Shown here: one piece after another, positions 23,850 through 33,037 of the stretch
How the letters are laid out: the number at the start of each line of letters is the position of its first letter
Position numbering within the stretch: position 1 is the first letter of the stretch
NCBI RefSeq assembly: GCF_000835495.1
Contig: NW_015622547.1
Location: 248,001-312,000 of the forward strand
DNA: 64,000 bases
From: Cladophialophora immunda
Taxonomy: Eukaryota > Ascomycota > Eurotiomycetes > Chaetothyriales > Herpotrichiellaceae
Reading direction: 5' to 3'
Position numbers and translations under genes: made by a program
Notes under the pieces: generated by a model
Database searches by the model: none
What the model was told of the DNA's origin: nothing
Seen by the model: the letters and a program-made list of their open reading frames with translations, nothing else

Positions 23850-25622
23850 ATGATCGAAGTTCTCCCTCAGCAGCATGAACAAAAGTGGTGGAAAGAAGCA
23901 GTGGTGTACCAGATCTACCCGGCGAGCTTCAAGGACAGCAACGGCGATGGGGTCGGAGACATCCCCGGCATCATGTCCAAGCTGGACTATATTCGCGACC
24001 TGGGCGTCGACGTGGTCTGGGTCTGCCCGCACTACAAGAGCCCGCAGGTCGACATGGGCTACGACATCCAGGACTACGAAGATATCCACGACCAGTACGG
24101 CACGCTCGAGCAGACCGTGGAGCTCATCAAGGCCGTGCACGACCGGGGCATGCGCATCATCTTCGACCTGGTCATCAACCACACGTCGAGTCTTCACTCC
24201 TGGTTCCAGGAATCGCGGTCGTCAAGAAACAACCCCAAGAGGGACTGGTATATCTGGCGCCCAGCCAAGTATGATGCAAACGGCAAGCGGTGCCGTCCGA
24301 ACAACTGGCGGAGCAACTTCTCCAAACCCGCCTGGACCTGGGACGAGACCAGCCAAGAATACTATCTCCACCTGTACGCGCCCGAGCAACCAGACCTGAA
24401 CTGGGAGAACAAGGAGTGCCGGCAGGCCATCTACCGGAGCGCCATCAGGTTCTGGCTGGACAAGGGTATCGACGGGTTCCGCATCGACACGGTCAATCTG
24501 TACTCGAAACACCCCGGCCTGCCCGACGCCCCGGTGGTCTATCCGGACAGCGAGTCGCAGCCGGCGATGATGTACTACGCCAACGGACCGCGCATGCAAG
24601 AGTATCTGAGCGAAATCAACGACATCCTCGGCGACTACGACACCATGACAGTGGGCGAGCTGCCGTACACGCCCCGCGAAGCCGACGTGATGGCGTACAT
24701 CTCGGCGCGCAACAAGCAGCTGAACATGGTCTTCAACTTCGACGTGGTCGACCTGGGCCAGACCCCGGGGGCGCGCTTCATCCCGCGGCCCTTCACCACG
24801 CGCGACTTCAAGCGCGAGCTCTTCAAGTGGCAGTCGGTGATCGAAAACACCGACGCCTGGACGACCGTGTTCCTGGAGAACCACGACCAGGGCCGCTCCG
24901 TGTCGCGCTTTGCCTCGGATCTGCCCGAGCACCGCGTGCGCGCCGCACAGATGCTGGCCGTCATCCTGGCCACGCTGACGGGCACGCTGTTCATCTACCA
25001 GGGGCAGGAGATCGGGATGATCAACGCGCCACGCTCGTGGTCGGCCGACGAGTACAAGTGCATCAAGTCCGTGTCGCACCTGAGCGAAGTCCGAGAGAAG
25101 TCAAAGAGTGACCCCCACGCGCTCTCCGAGGCGCTGGACATCCTGCAAAAGATGGCGCGCGACCACGCCCGCGTGCCCATGCAGTGGGAAGGGCGAGAAG
25201 CCACCAATGCCGGCTTCTGCCCCGACGGGGTCACGCCGTGGATGAGCGTGCTGGAGTCCCATGAGGCGATCAACGTGGCGGACCAGGCGGGTCGTAAGGG
25301 CAGCGTGCTGGAGTTCTGGAAGCAGATGGTGCGGCTGCGGAAGGCGCACAAGGATGTCTTTGTGTACGGCAAGTTCCGTGAGGTTGAAGGCGACGACAAC
25401 AACAACCCAGACGGACAAGACACGATCGTCTTCGTCAAGGAGGCGCCCGACGGGGCGAAATCCGTGACCGTGGCCAACATGTCCACAAAGGAGAAGGACT
25501 GGGCTCCTGCGGCCGTGCTGGAGGCGGGTCGAGACTTCAGCCTCGCCGTTGCAAATGTCGACGATCTCAAGGAGAATCGCTTGCAGCCGTTCGAGGCAAG
25601 GGTGTACATTTCGGCGGCGTAG
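23850..25622 (+). CDS. Alpha-glucosidase, maltase type (GH13)
   Basis: A single exon of 590 aa starting MIEVLPQQHEQKWWKEAVVY. The frame is open further upstream, but the family N-terminus fits this ATG. The GH13 regions are present: DLVINH at 106-111, GFRIDT with the presumed nucleophile Asp213, the presumed acid/base Glu270 in TVGELPY, and ENHDQGR with His345-Asp346. The residue after Asp213 is Thr; in yeast enzymes Thr at this place marks alpha-1,4 (maltase) rather than alpha-1,6 (isomaltase) preference. There is no signal peptide, so it should act in the cytosol on sugar imported by the divergent permease. The coding sequence is GC-rich at third positions, which creates long open shadow frames on both strands. 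Confidence 0.95.
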   Translation: MIEVLPQQHEQKWWKEAVVYQIYPASFKDSNGDGVGDIPGIMSKLDYIRDLGVDVVWVCPHYKSPQVDMGYDIQDYEDIHDQYGTLEQTVELIKAVHDRGMRIIFDLVINHTSSLHSWFQESRSSRNNPKRDWYIWRPAKYDANGKRCRPNNWRSNFSKPAWTWDETSQEYYLHLYAPEQPDLNWENKECRQAIYRSAIRFWLDKGIDGFRIDTVNLYSKHPGLPDAPVVYPDSESQPAMMYYANGPRMQEYLSEINDILGDYDTMTVGELPYTPREADVMAYISARNKQLNMVFNFDVVDLGQTPGARFIPRPFTTRDFKRELFKWQSVIENTDAWTTVFLENHDQGRSVSRFASDLPEHRVRAAQMLAVILATLTGTLFIYQGQEIGMINAPRSWSADEYKCIKSVSHLSEVREKSKSDPHALSEALDILQKMARDHARVPMQWEGREATNAGFCPDGVTPWMSVLESHEAINVADQAGRKGSVLEFWKQMVRLRKAHKDVFVYGKFREVEGDDNNNPDGQDTIVFVKEAPDGAKSVTVANMSTKEKDWAPAAVLEAGRDFSLAVANVDDLKENRLQPFEARVYISAA

Positions 25623-26726
25623 CGCCTGTCGTCGTCTTTTTGCGGCTCGGAATCTAGAATAGTGAGATTAGCCTCTAATAGACTCCTTTTATGTCAAATG
25701 CCTCGTTGTTTTGGAGGATGTGTTGTTCCCTTTAAGAGGTTCTCAAAGACTTCATCCCCTATTCGATCCGCTATACCATCAGTGAAACCCTCGTCGATAT
25801 TCCGTTTGGCTATCTCGCCATGGGCAGCTGTTCTCTCCTCGTGCTTTTGTCATAAGATGCAATAATGGCTCTGAGTGATTGGGACAGAGCTATAATGAAG
25901 TAGCCACATCACGGACAGTTCATGAGCTATGGAGCGTATACTAGTACGTAGCGGTGGGGATATCTAGGTACGAGCCTAGCTCGAAGAGGCAACACAGGGC
26001 CACCTTTGATTTGCCGGTCCAAGGTACTTCCGTCCACCCCGCAAACCCATCGACTTTGTAGTCAGATATACAAAACACCACCCGCCGTCGCAGGACAGGA
26101 CCGAGGGTCAACTCAGGCCCAACCGCCGGAGGATCGTTGGAACCAGTCCACGACCACCACGCAATTGGATGCTCCAACGTCTCACAAAACCGCGGGGACC
26201 GACTCGACTCCCTCGACCCATTACTCCCAATTGTTCGACGATGCATGCACGTAATCACGGCTGTTGAGCTGGTCCTGGTAATAGCCCGATTTGTACGAAA
26301 GAGGCTTGTTGTGTCCTTCTTGACCACGGAGGAAGAAGGAGTTTGGACTAAACCTCTACAAGATCTGCCGGGTTTCACAGCTCGCGCTCTTTGGGGGGAA
26401 ATATAATCACAGGGGGCCAGTGTGACCCGAGGTTCCCAGCCAGCATTTCCAATTCAGAATAATCAACAAGAGAGAAGAATCCTGCCCGAAAGCACACACG
26501 CACATACACACACATGATACAGCCAATCGTATGGGGTTGAAAGATGGCGCTGAAAATGGTCCAGGAGGTTTCGCTAGCAGCGGTGTCAAATTTAGGGCAG
26601 AGAATGCCGGTGCTTGACTAGGTTTTGTCGAGGTCTCGAAGGAACTGGAGATATAAAAGGGGTTCTCACAAGCACGCCCTCAGTCCACACTCCATGGGAG
26701 ACGAACACTCGACAACAAAGGAAAAA
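25623..26726. other. Intergenic region upstream of the NmrA-like gene
   Basis: 1.1 kb without a supported gene. It includes the 3' side of the alpha-glucosidase and the NmrA-like promoter. A CA-rich stretch lies near 26490-26517. A 145-codon minus-strand frame (25941-26378) has no ATG at its head and no domain. Confidence 0.6.
26652..26659 (+). promoter_or_regulatory. TATA box of the NmrA-like gene
   Basis: TATAAAAG lies 75 bp before the chosen ATG at 26727 and 42 bp before an alternative in-frame ATG at 26694. Confidence 0.6.
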
Positions 26727-28026
26727 ATGGCAGACCTGAAAGAAATTCTGGTTCTGGGAGGAACAGGGGCCCAAGGAGCACCGGTTGTCAAGGGTGAGTT
26801 TTCTTCTCGTGTAGTGCTGTGTATATACCGTCCTTTCTCAATGAACCCCAAGCTTACGGCTCCCACGTACTAACCCCCCTGGGTAGCGCTCTCGTCCAGT
26901 GGTCGCTACCGGGCCCGAGTGCTCACGCGCAACCCGCGTTCCGAGCGGGCCAAGGCGCTCGGCACCCTCCCCAACGTCACCCTCGTCCAGGGCAGGCAGG
27001 ACAGTCTGGGCGACCTGCACGGGGCCTTCGAGGGCGTGTACGGCGCGTGGGTCAACATCGACGGCTTCACGCTGGGGGAGAAGGACGAGCTCTTCTACGG
27101 CCTGCGGGCGTACGAGATCGCGCGACACGAAAAGGTCCGCCACTTCGTCTGGGCCAGCATCGACTATTCCCTGAAAAAGGCCGGGTGGGACGAAAAGTAC
27201 CACTGTTGCCACAACGACGCCAAAGGGCGCATTGGAGGTAATGTTGTCGTTCTCCCTTCTTATCAGTGCCTAAGACGCACTGCCCAAGAGTCGCCGGAGT
27301 GACTGACCGGACCATGCAGACTTCATCCTCGCGCAAGGCCAAGCGGGGATGAAAACCTCGCTCTTCACAACCTGTCCTTACATGGACATGCTCTTCGAAG
27401 GCATGTTTGTGCCAGACCAAAAGCCCGATGGATCGCTGGTCTGGGCAAACCCCGCATGTAAGCACCTATGCCCAGCCCGGGGTGATTTTCTCCAGAAAGT
27501 ACGGCCTTCTGACTGATCGCCAGCGGATGGGAAAATTCCACTTATCGCGCTGGACGACGTCGGTCCGTTCGTCCTGTGGATGTTTGACAACGTCGACCGG
27601 TCGGCGGGCATGGATCTCGAAGTTGCAACGGACCAGGTCAGCATGCAGGACATCGCCGACACGGCCGCACGAGTGACCGGGAGAGACGCTAGGTTCGTGC
27701 GCATGCCGATGGACGAGTATCTGCCCCAAGCCGAGCCCTATCCCGGCGCCCCGGCCAACTGGGGCGTGGGACCCAACGTCGCCACCGACGACGCGCTGAT
27801 GAGCTGGAAGGACAACTTCAAGGCCTGGTGGCACTACTGGAGCGAAGGGTTCGGGGCGACCAGAGACATGGCCCTTCTCGACGAGATCAACCCAGATCGG
27901 ATCAAAGGGCTGGAGGCGTGGATGAGGAAAGTAGGCTACGATGGCGAGAGGCGGCCGGTGCTGAAGGACGCGCAGGACTTGAAGAGCTCGGCGTTGAGCG
28001 ACGTCCTCTTTAGCGTTCGTGGATGA
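26727..28026 (+). CDS. NmrA-like NAD(P)-binding protein
   Basis: Exons 26727..26793, 26887..27237, 27320..27457 and 27524..28026 (introns of 93, 82 and 66 nt) give 352 aa. ATG 26694 would add 11 residues; 26727 is preferred for its AAAAAATGG context and because MADLKEILVLGGTG fits the family start. The Rossmann motif GGTGAQGAPVVK begins the protein, followed by RVLTRNP and VQGRQDSL. Further features are VWASIDYSLKKAG and a C-terminal helical part. NmrA-like proteins bind NAD(P) and act as redox sensors (nitrogen repression in the founding member) or as atypical SDR enzymes. The catalytic YxxxK pair is not evident, so a sensor or isoflavone-reductase-like role cannot be separated. It lies between the maltose genes and the amidase/NCS1 group. 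Confidence 0.88.
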
Positions 28027-28685
28027 GCCATTGAACTGTCAGCGGTCTTACCCTCAATTCTGCCGAGACTTGACTGATTTGCAGCCCATAGACGAGAGGA
28101 GAAGAGTGGTAACGTCCCTAAAGAACTGCTCATCACCGGTGCCTCTCTGGTTATCTCTCGCATGCCTGTGGGGTCTGTGGTAGCTCACGATTACCTGGCC
28201 GCTTCTGCATCACGGGATAGAAAGTGTCATGGGGTAGGTATGTCGTAGTGAGTAGGTATATGTAACCAGCAAAAGTTGCACCGAGCCTCAGGCACTTTGT
28301 CAGGACAGGGGAAAACTGTCCAGGCTTGGCGATATACCTTCTTGGTACTAGCGTCATGTGGCGGCCCATAAAGCACGTGATGGAGACCCGCTCGCATAAC
28401 GCCCTTCCGCGCCAAGGCTGCACTACTCGGCGAGGTTGGTACTATCGGGCGACAGCCGAACGACCTCCACTGCTGGGTTCAGGTGTCGGAGGATTTCCGA
28501 CGGCATTCGACAAACAGTCACGGCTCTGACACCACGCACGCATTGATAACAGGACGATAATATGGCAGCATATCTTGCAAAGCTGGCATGGTCGTGAGAC
28601 CCGCAAAGGGATGCTCTCACTGTTCTCAGACACACCACCAGTGCTTCTGCACGTGCATTGAGCCAACGGCCACAACTCGCCAGTG
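28027..28685. other. Intergenic region, amidase promoter
   Basis: 659 bp with no supported gene. It contains the TCGGA-N5-TCCGA dyad at 28486-28500 and a weak TATA-like ATAATAT at about 28556-28562 before the amidase ATG. Confidence 0.6.
28486..28500. promoter_or_regulatory. Dyad operator TCGGA-N5-TCCGA, amidase promoter
   Basis: TCGGA at 28486-28490, spacer GGATT, TCCGA at 28496-28500, preceded by TG, 186 bp before the amidase ATG. The same 10 fixed bases with the same spacing occur twice upstream of the NCS1 permease. Inverted CGG half-sites are what Zn2Cys6 dimers recognise. The regulator is probably one of the two Zn2Cys6 proteins here, most simply the one at 34415-36836. Confidence 0.7.
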
Positions 28686-30101
28686 ATGAGCTCGTCGTCT
28701 TCTCCGACAATATCGAGCCTCGACCTCGTCGACTTGCGCGCACACTATGCCGTCCGGAGACTCTCGCCAGTCGATGTTGTGCGACACGTCTATCAAAAGA
28801 TATCCTCCTACCAGAAGCATGATCCGGCCGTCTGGATCTACCTGGTCCCCGAGTCGGAAGCACTGAGACGCGCAGAGGAGCTGGTGGACAAGTATTATGG
28901 CTCCGACCTCCCTCTCCCGCCGCTGTTCGGGATCCCCTTCTCTGTCAAAGATTCAGTTGACATTAGTGGCCTGCCGACAACGCTAGCCTGTCCGACGTTC
29001 GCATATACAGCTGCAGAAACCGCACCAGTCATTTCGAGAATCCTTGCTGCGGGCGGGATCCTTGTTGGCAAAACCAATCTCGACCAGTTTGCGACAGGGC
29101 TGGCCGGTGTGCGGTCCCCTTACGGGGCCCCTCGCTGCGTCTTCGACGCCGATTACATCTCGGGCGGAAGCTCGTCGGGCTCGGTGGTGAGCGTTGGCGC
29201 ATCCTTGGTCTCCTTCACCGTCTGCACCGACACGGGAGGCAGCACAAGGGTCCCGGCGGCGCTCAACGGCGTCGTCGGCCTCAAACCCACGCTGGGGACC
29301 ATCAGCACCGAGGGCTTGTTTCCCGCGTGCAAGAACATCGACTGTGTCTGTGCGATGGCCAGAACGATGGATGATGTCGAGGTGGTCTGGACGGTGATGA
29401 AGGCGTTTGACGAGCGTGACGTGTACGCCCGCCAGGAGCTGCCCACGTGGAATCCCTGGAAGAACCCAGTGCGGTTTGCCATCCCACCAGAAGATCTCTT
29501 GCGCGACATATCGCCTGTGTATGCTAGCCTTTTCCAAGCCTTGGTCGCGGCTCTCAGGGACCGCAAAGATTGGTGCGTTGAAGCAACAGGATTCGACTAT
29601 GCGCCCTTCGCCGCCGCGAACCAGATGCTATACGACTCGTCGATCGTGACGCAACGCCTGCTCGCGTTCGAGCCGTACATAGCCTCGCACGGCCTGGGCT
29701 CGCTGGACCCGGCGATCCAGACGACGTTCCAGCAAGCGATGGACAACCAGTTCACCGCGGTGCGCGCGTACGAGGATATCTTCACGCTGGCGGGACACAA
29801 GCGGCAGGCGGAGATCCAGTTCCGGGAGCACGTCGACGTGCTGATTGTGCCGAGCACGGTGGACCACTTCACGGTGGCGCAGCTGGCCGCGGAGCCCATG
29901 GCGCGGAACAAGGCCATGGGCCGCTTCACCAACTTCGTCAACCTGCTGGACCTGGCCGCCGTCAGCGTCCCCGTGGGCTGGTGGCGGAACCCCAATGGGA
30001 GGAAACTGCCCTTCGGAGTCACGGTGGTCGGCCAGGCCGGGATGGACAAGGAGCTCATGGCCTTTGGGAAGGAGCTCATGAGGATGACGGCCGGAGAATA
30101 G
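28686..30101 (+). CDS. Amidase-signature hydrolase, allophanate hydrolase-like
   Basis: A single exon of 471 aa from the ATG at 28686 (a GTG just upstream is not used). The amidase-signature Ser-cisSer-Lys triad is visible: Lys88 in FGIPFSVKDS, cis-Ser162 in ISGGSSSG and the nucleophile Ser186 in TDTGGSTRVPA; the 24-residue spacing of the two serines matches characterised family members. GKTNLDQFATGLAGVRSPYG and VGLKPTLGTISTEG resemble the amidase part of allophanate hydrolases (AtzF/DUR1,2 type) more than general amidases. It lacks the C-terminal allophanate hydrolase extension and any biotin/urea carboxylase part, so it may hydrolyse a different ureido or amide substrate. It shares a promoter dyad with the convergent NCS1 permease. 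Confidence 0.9.
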   Translation: MSSSSSPTISSLDLVDLRAHYAVRRLSPVDVVRHVYQKISSYQKHDPAVWIYLVPESEALRRAEELVDKYYGSDLPLPPLFGIPFSVKDSVDISGLPTTLACPTFAYTAAETAPVISRILAAGGILVGKTNLDQFATGLAGVRSPYGAPRCVFDADYISGGSSSGSVVSVGASLVSFTVCTDTGGSTRVPAALNGVVGLKPTLGTISTEGLFPACKNIDCVCAMARTMDDVEVVWTVMKAFDERDVYARQELPTWNPWKNPVRFAIPPEDLLRDISPVYASLFQALVAALRDRKDWCVEATGFDYAPFAAANQMLYDSSIVTQRLLAFEPYIASHGLGSLDPAIQTTFQQAMDNQFTAVRAYEDIFTLAGHKRQAEIQFREHVDVLIVPSTVDHFTVAQLAAEPMARNKAMGRFTNFVNLLDLAAVSVPVGWWRNPNGRKLPFGVTVVGQAGMDKELMAFGKELMRMTAGE

Positions 30102-30592
30102 TTAGTATCGCAAAAGGGCGGTGTTATCTTCAGAGGGGTATTCGCAATTGTGACTGTTCGGAGTGAGAAAGAAGGCAGAATCGGGGCCTCAATTCTAATT
30201 TCTGAAATCTCGACAACAACCATCTTGTGGATACAGAGAATAGTTTTTACATGAGTTGATTGTGTCCAGCATTGTACTACCCGGTGACAGTTATCCCTGC
30301 CAGACCAGGTAACATTACTTCCTTATCAGGACTGTTCATAGAGGGCATTTGGATACGGAATGGCCTGCAAGAACGGTGGCTTCATCTTCGATTCTGATCT
30401 AGCTTGCGACTCTGACATCGGTATGTATCTGCCTGCTCAAAATACAAATTCGGACGTAGAGCCCAACCTCCCTGCGAACTCTTTCAGTGTACAGCGTGTC
30501 GGTTATCAAGTAGTCAAAATGAGGGCGCCTCCTCCATCTTTCACGCACGGTTGCACACACATATATTTCTAACATGTCTCTGGCCCCTCCTT
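30102..30592. other. Convergent 3' region, amidase / NCS1 permease
   Basis: 491 bp between two converging stop codons. Only short frames without domains are seen. It presumably holds both polyadenylation regions. Confidence 0.6.
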
Positions 30593-32293
30593 CTAGGCCA
30601 TGTTGCCCACGAAGTGAGCATCGACCTGACCCTCAAATCCTTTCTTCTCACTCCCGGCGTTCTGGCCATCTTTCTCACTTTGGACGTCGTCGCCCCCGCC
30701 GCCCCTTGGCAGCATACCTGTAGTGAGCTCGGGATCGAGGCCATCAATCAAGTACAGCTTTCCCAGATCCTCGTCGTTGGTCTTGACAGGAACCGGCGAG
30801 ACGGTTGTCAGGGCCAGATACAACAAAGCCGAAAAGGTGACCACGAGAACGTAGTTCCAGGAATACAGGTTCAGGATGCCTTTGTTGGTGATGTTGACCC
30901 CCATGGTCTGGAGCATACCCGGGAGCAATGGCGCCAGGGCCACGAACCAGGCCACAAAAGCACGCCAGTTGAATCCGTAGTCGTACCAGTATATCCCGTG
31001 GGGCTTGAAGAGATGGGAGATGTTGATGCCATAGCCACGGCGAACCCAGAAGTAGTCGGTCATCATAACGCCTGTCGTCGCGCCCAAGAAGAGGGTATAA
31101 GCACCCATAAAGGCAAGGAAGGTCGTGGCTTTGGCCTGAATCTGCCAGGGACAGATCGCGAACCCGATCACGGCACAAATAAACTGCCCTCGACGGATGT
31201 TGATGTATTTAGGGAATAGACCGGTGAGATCATTAGCAAAGGGGATCGAGTTTCCAGTCACGTTCGTCATGATATTGAAGAAGACGAACAAGATGCCAGC
31301 AAAGAATTTGCCTCCTCGCGCTTCAAAGTTGTTGATGGTCACGAGCGGATTCCACTGGACCTCACCGTAGACCACCGACGAGGCTACGGCCATCGTACAG
31401 CCCAGCAGCTCCGTCAACGTGACGAAGACCGGGAGCGCAAAGAGTTGGGTCAAGTAGGCGGCCTTGTCGCTCTTCGAATGTCGAGAAATATCCATGATAT
31501 TGACGGCAAAAGTGGCATTCCCCGAGATGGCGGCATTCACACAGATCCCAAAGAGATACCCAACAGACATACCATCGGTAGGGATGCTCGGTTTCGTCCA
31601 GACCTTGGGCCATCCTCCGGCGGCAGTGATCGACCAGGTAAATAGAGCGGTCCAGTAGAGTGGCACCATGATGCTCTTGACCACGAACAAGAAGCGCAAC
31701 GTTCTGATCGGCAGGTAGAGGAATGGCAGCGAGATAAGCCAAAAGATGACAAAACAGAGGAGCTGCTGGGCGGTGATGTTGGCAGATGGTGGGAAGGCGT
31801 CAACTCTCCAATGGTGAAAGGAGGGCCAGATGGCCGTAATACACGCCTGGACCGCTTGACCGGCGAGACTCGTTTGAATCCCATAGTAGATCAGACAAGG
31901 AACCGCCCGAACAATCATCGCCCACTTGGAGCCCCATAGCCCGAACGACGCTCGAACGACGCCGGGGAAGTTCGTCCCCAGTTTACTCCCAAGGTAGCCC
32001 GAAGCTGCGCAGGGGATAGACACGATGATGTTGCCTAGGAGACAGGCGACGACGCACAACCCAGGGTTGAGGCCAAGGGAAAAGGCGGAACTGGACACCT
32101 GGAGCTGAGCAGCATTGAATCCTTCAGCGATCCAGAAGAGACCCATCTGGTACCACTGGTATGTGCGGTCCTTGCGCTTGATGGGATCCATATCTTCGTT
32201 GGTATAGACAATGGCGTCGGCATCGTCGGCCCCAAAGGAACCAGGCTTGGGCTTAAGCACCACATGCTCCTGCCAGAAGTGCCGGAAGTCCAT
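30593..32293 (-). CDS. NCS1 permease, Fur-type (uracil/allantoin/uric acid family)
   Basis: A single exon of 566 aa with 12 predicted helices and polar termini. Family marks are GFNAAQLQVSSSAFSLGL (helix 1), FPGVVRASFGLWGSKW, YYGIQTSLAGQAV (helix 3), NITGNSIPFANDLTGLFPKY-like sequence (helix 8) and TDYFWVRRGYGINISHLF. In Aspergillus Fur proteins a Trp four residues before a Gln in helix 3 contacts the substrate; here that place is Tyr136, with Gln140 kept, so selectivity may differ. It is probably a plasma-membrane H+ symporter for a nucleobase, allantoin or related ureide. Its promoter has a TATA box (32399) and two copies of the dyad found before the amidase. The amidase lies convergent at its 3' end. 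Confidence 0.93.
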   Translation of the reverse strand: MDFRHFWQEHVVLKPKPGSFGADDADAIVYTNEDMDPIKRKDRTYQWYQMGLFWIAEGFNAAQLQVSSSAFSLGLNPGLCVVACLLGNIIVSIPCAASGYLGSKLGTNFPGVVRASFGLWGSKWAMIVRAVPCLIYYGIQTSLAGQAVQACITAIWPSFHHWRVDAFPPSANITAQQLLCFVIFWLISLPFLYLPIRTLRFLFVVKSIMVPLYWTALFTWSITAAGGWPKVWTKPSIPTDGMSVGYLFGICVNAAISGNATFAVNIMDISRHSKSDKAAYLTQLFALPVFVTLTELLGCTMAVASSVVYGEVQWNPLVTINNFEARGGKFFAGILFVFFNIMTNVTGNSIPFANDLTGLFPKYINIRRGQFICAVIGFAICPWQIQAKATTFLAFMGAYTLFLGATTGVMMTDYFWVRRGYGINISHLFKPHGIYWYDYGFNWRAFVAWFVALAPLLPGMLQTMGVNITNKGILNLYSWNYVLVVTFSALLYLALTTVSPVPVKTNDEDLGKLYLIDGLDPELTTGMLPRGGGGDDVQSEKDGQNAGSEKKGFEGQVDAHFVGNMA

Positions 32294-32398
32294 TGTGTTG
32301 GAGAGGAGAGAAGAGGCGGTGGCAGTTGACCAGAGGATTTATTTTCGATAGATATCAATGTCAATGTGGATCAGTCCCAGACCGGTCGCATGGCCGTG

Positions 32399-32406
32399 CT
32401 TTTATA
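32399..32406 (-). promoter_or_regulatory. TATA box of the NCS1 permease gene
   Basis: TATAAAAG on the minus strand, 106 bp before the ATG and 64 bp downstream of the nearer operator dyad. Confidence 0.6.
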
Positions 32407-32469
32407 TCCCTGGAACGGTCGCGAGAGGAAGTATACAATAGCCTCGCCGGTGTGGAAGACACAGTTCTG

Positions 32470-32484
32470 TCGGAACATCTCCGA
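32470..32484. promoter_or_regulatory. Dyad operator TCGGA-N5-TCCGA, proximal NCS1 site
   Basis: TCGGA, spacer ACATC, TCCGA; preceded by TG and followed by TAATGC. It lies 177 bp before the NCS1 ATG, almost the same distance as the amidase copy from its own ATG. Confidence 0.72.
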
Positions 32485-32805
32485 TAATGCACAGATAGGG
32501 AGCGTGGAGAGTGTAGGGCTGGAGCACGTTGTCTGAACGCCATAGTCGCCATGGTTGCAAATTGACATTGGTCCGTAGGTAGCTGCTGGATTGATAAGAG
32601 ATGTTTTTGTCCAACAGGGAGGATGAGATGACTTTGTAAAGTCTAACAGCGCTTGAAAGGCCAAGTGCAAGAGATAAGAAGCCCCCAGCAAATCAGTCAA
32701 TACGAAGAGGTGATCCAATCGCGGTTTTCCTAACCGAAAGGGCGGGATGCTAGTCTAGTGAGCCCATCCCCCCCTTGGAATAGATACAAAGCGGGAGTCG
32801 GGCTG

Positions 32806-32820
32806 TCGGAGCAACTCCGA
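32806..32820. promoter_or_regulatory. Dyad operator TCGGA-N5-TCCGA, distal NCS1 site
   Basis: TCGGA, spacer GCAAC, TCCGA; preceded by TG and followed by TAATGC, the same flanks as the proximal copy 336 bp away and in the same orientation. The surroundings otherwise differ, which argues against a simple recent duplication. Confidence 0.72.
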
Positions 32821-33037
32821 TAATGCGAAAGGGGCTTGAAGCTATGCCTGTATTGAGTGTGCGAGAAGATGAATGGGACTATCTTGGTCCGTAAATGCAA
32901 TCCCCGGGCACATAGAGATAGAAAGATAACCGCCAGTTTATGTGCACAGAAACGACACACCAAAACCTCTATACATCTCTGGCTGAAAATGTGTGCTCAA
33001 AGGTCGTCTTGAACTTCACATCTGGCAATCAGCAGCA

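Larger units (their letters stand above)
32294..33037. other. NCS1 permease promoter region
   Basis: 744 bp between the permease ATG and the stop codon of the decarboxylase-like gene. It holds a TATA box and two operator dyads listed separately. No gene is supported. Confidence 0.7.

Noticed and set aside
24222..25111. Long open frames of 285 codons (minus) and 273 codons (plus, other frame) inside the alpha-glucosidase
   Set aside because: They are shadows created by G/C-ending codons of the real gene; their products are Arg/Ala/Gly-rich and lack domains.
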